NCBI GenBank assembly: GCA_030590275.1
Contig: JAUUYV010000169.1
Location: 1 to 5,189, forward strand
Origin: Porticoccaceae bacterium
Lineage (GTDB): Bacteria > Pseudomonadota > Gammaproteobacteria > Pseudomonadales > Porticoccaceae
Direction of reading: 5' to 3'
Length of the DNA stretch: 5,189 nt
Shown: positions 5,031-5,189 of the stretch, in pieces
Layout: every line of letters starts with the position of its first letter
How positions within the stretch are numbered: the stretch's first letter is position 1
Notes under the pieces: model-generated
What the model saw: the letters and a program-made list of their open reading frames with translations, nothing else
Told to the model about the DNA's origin: nothing
The model's database searches: none
Position numbers and translations under genes: made by a program

Positions 5031-5189
5031 TTAATCATCATCTGTTCGTAGAGGTCGAACGTAAAGCACCAAACTATGTCCAATCAATTCGTAGCCAGCT
5101 GCAGCCGCTGCTTTTCTTTGCATGGCTTCTATGTCTTCGTCGCGAAACTCCATTACCTGTCCGCTCTCCATGCAAACCATATGATCGTG
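5031..5189 (-). CDS. fur: ferric uptake regulator Fur, C-terminal part (5' end outside window)
   Basis: Fur is a dimeric metal-dependent repressor that binds DNA with Fe(II) and controls iron uptake and storage. Only the last 52 residues plus TAA (5031-5033) are visible; the winged-helix DNA-binding domain is off the right edge. The frame opens with HDHMVC, whose HDH triad supplies metal ligands. DEDIEAMQRKA then carries the Glu corresponding to E. coli Glu108, and LIGHSLVLYVRPL the His corresponding to His125. After HDHMVC the sequence is MESG, so the second Cys of the E. coli CxxC pair is Ser, as in the Pseudomonas-type protein, which also lacks it. The tail ends RTDDD without the His/Cys-rich extension of E. 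coli Fur. It is co-directional with the dehydrogenase operon, 73 bp upstream. Confidence 0.96.
   Translation of the reverse strand, partial: HDHMVCMESGQVMEFRDEDIEAMQRKAAAAAGYELIGHSLVLYVRPLRTDDD

Overview
The window is chromosomal DNA of a gammaproteobacterium. It has the 3' end of recN at the left edge (+ strand) and the 3' end of fur at the right edge (- strand). The Fur tail (HDHMVC start, LVLYVR near the end, no second Cys of a CxxC pair) resembles the Pseudomonas form more than the E. coli form. recN facing fur is an arrangement I recall from Pseudomonas and relatives. Together with the acyl-CoA dehydrogenase pair, this suggests a Pseudomonas- or Cellvibrionales/Spongiibacteraceae-like, possibly marine, lineage. 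That placement is inference.

Layout. 1-958 (+): C-terminal 318 codons of RecN. 983-1855 (-): a LysR-type regulator convergent with recN, 24 bp apart. Its ATG is abutted by a perfect 18-bp palindrome that overlaps a possible promoter. 1999-2121 and 2224-2430 (+): two small genes, each predicted to encode a single-span membrane protein, divergent from the regulator. 2431-2626: no gene, but a stack of inverted repeats and T-runs that should end rightward transcription. 2627-3804 and 3818-4957 (-): a two-gene operon for the two unlike subunits of a heteromeric acyl-CoA dehydrogenase. The downstream (large-subunit) gene is broken by a one-base frameshift. 5031-5189 (-): C-terminal 52 codons of Fur, co-directional with the dehydrogenase genes.

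How the parts work together. The two dehydrogenase subunits have complementary active-site parts. The large one carries the N-terminal flavin/substrate motif and a candidate catalytic Glu in helix G. The small one carries the C-terminal flavin-binding motif. This matches the alpha2-beta2 two-flavin acyl-CoA dehydrogenases known from mycobacterial sterol side-chain degradation (FadE28-FadE29, FadE26-FadE27). The actual substrate cannot be read from this window. The regulator may control itself and the small membrane-protein genes. Nothing in the sequence ties it directly to the dehydrogenase operon.

The most interesting points are the frameshift at a short T-run, the split active site, the palindrome at the regulator start with a possible leaderless transcript, and the tandem small membrane proteins with similar C-terminal ends.
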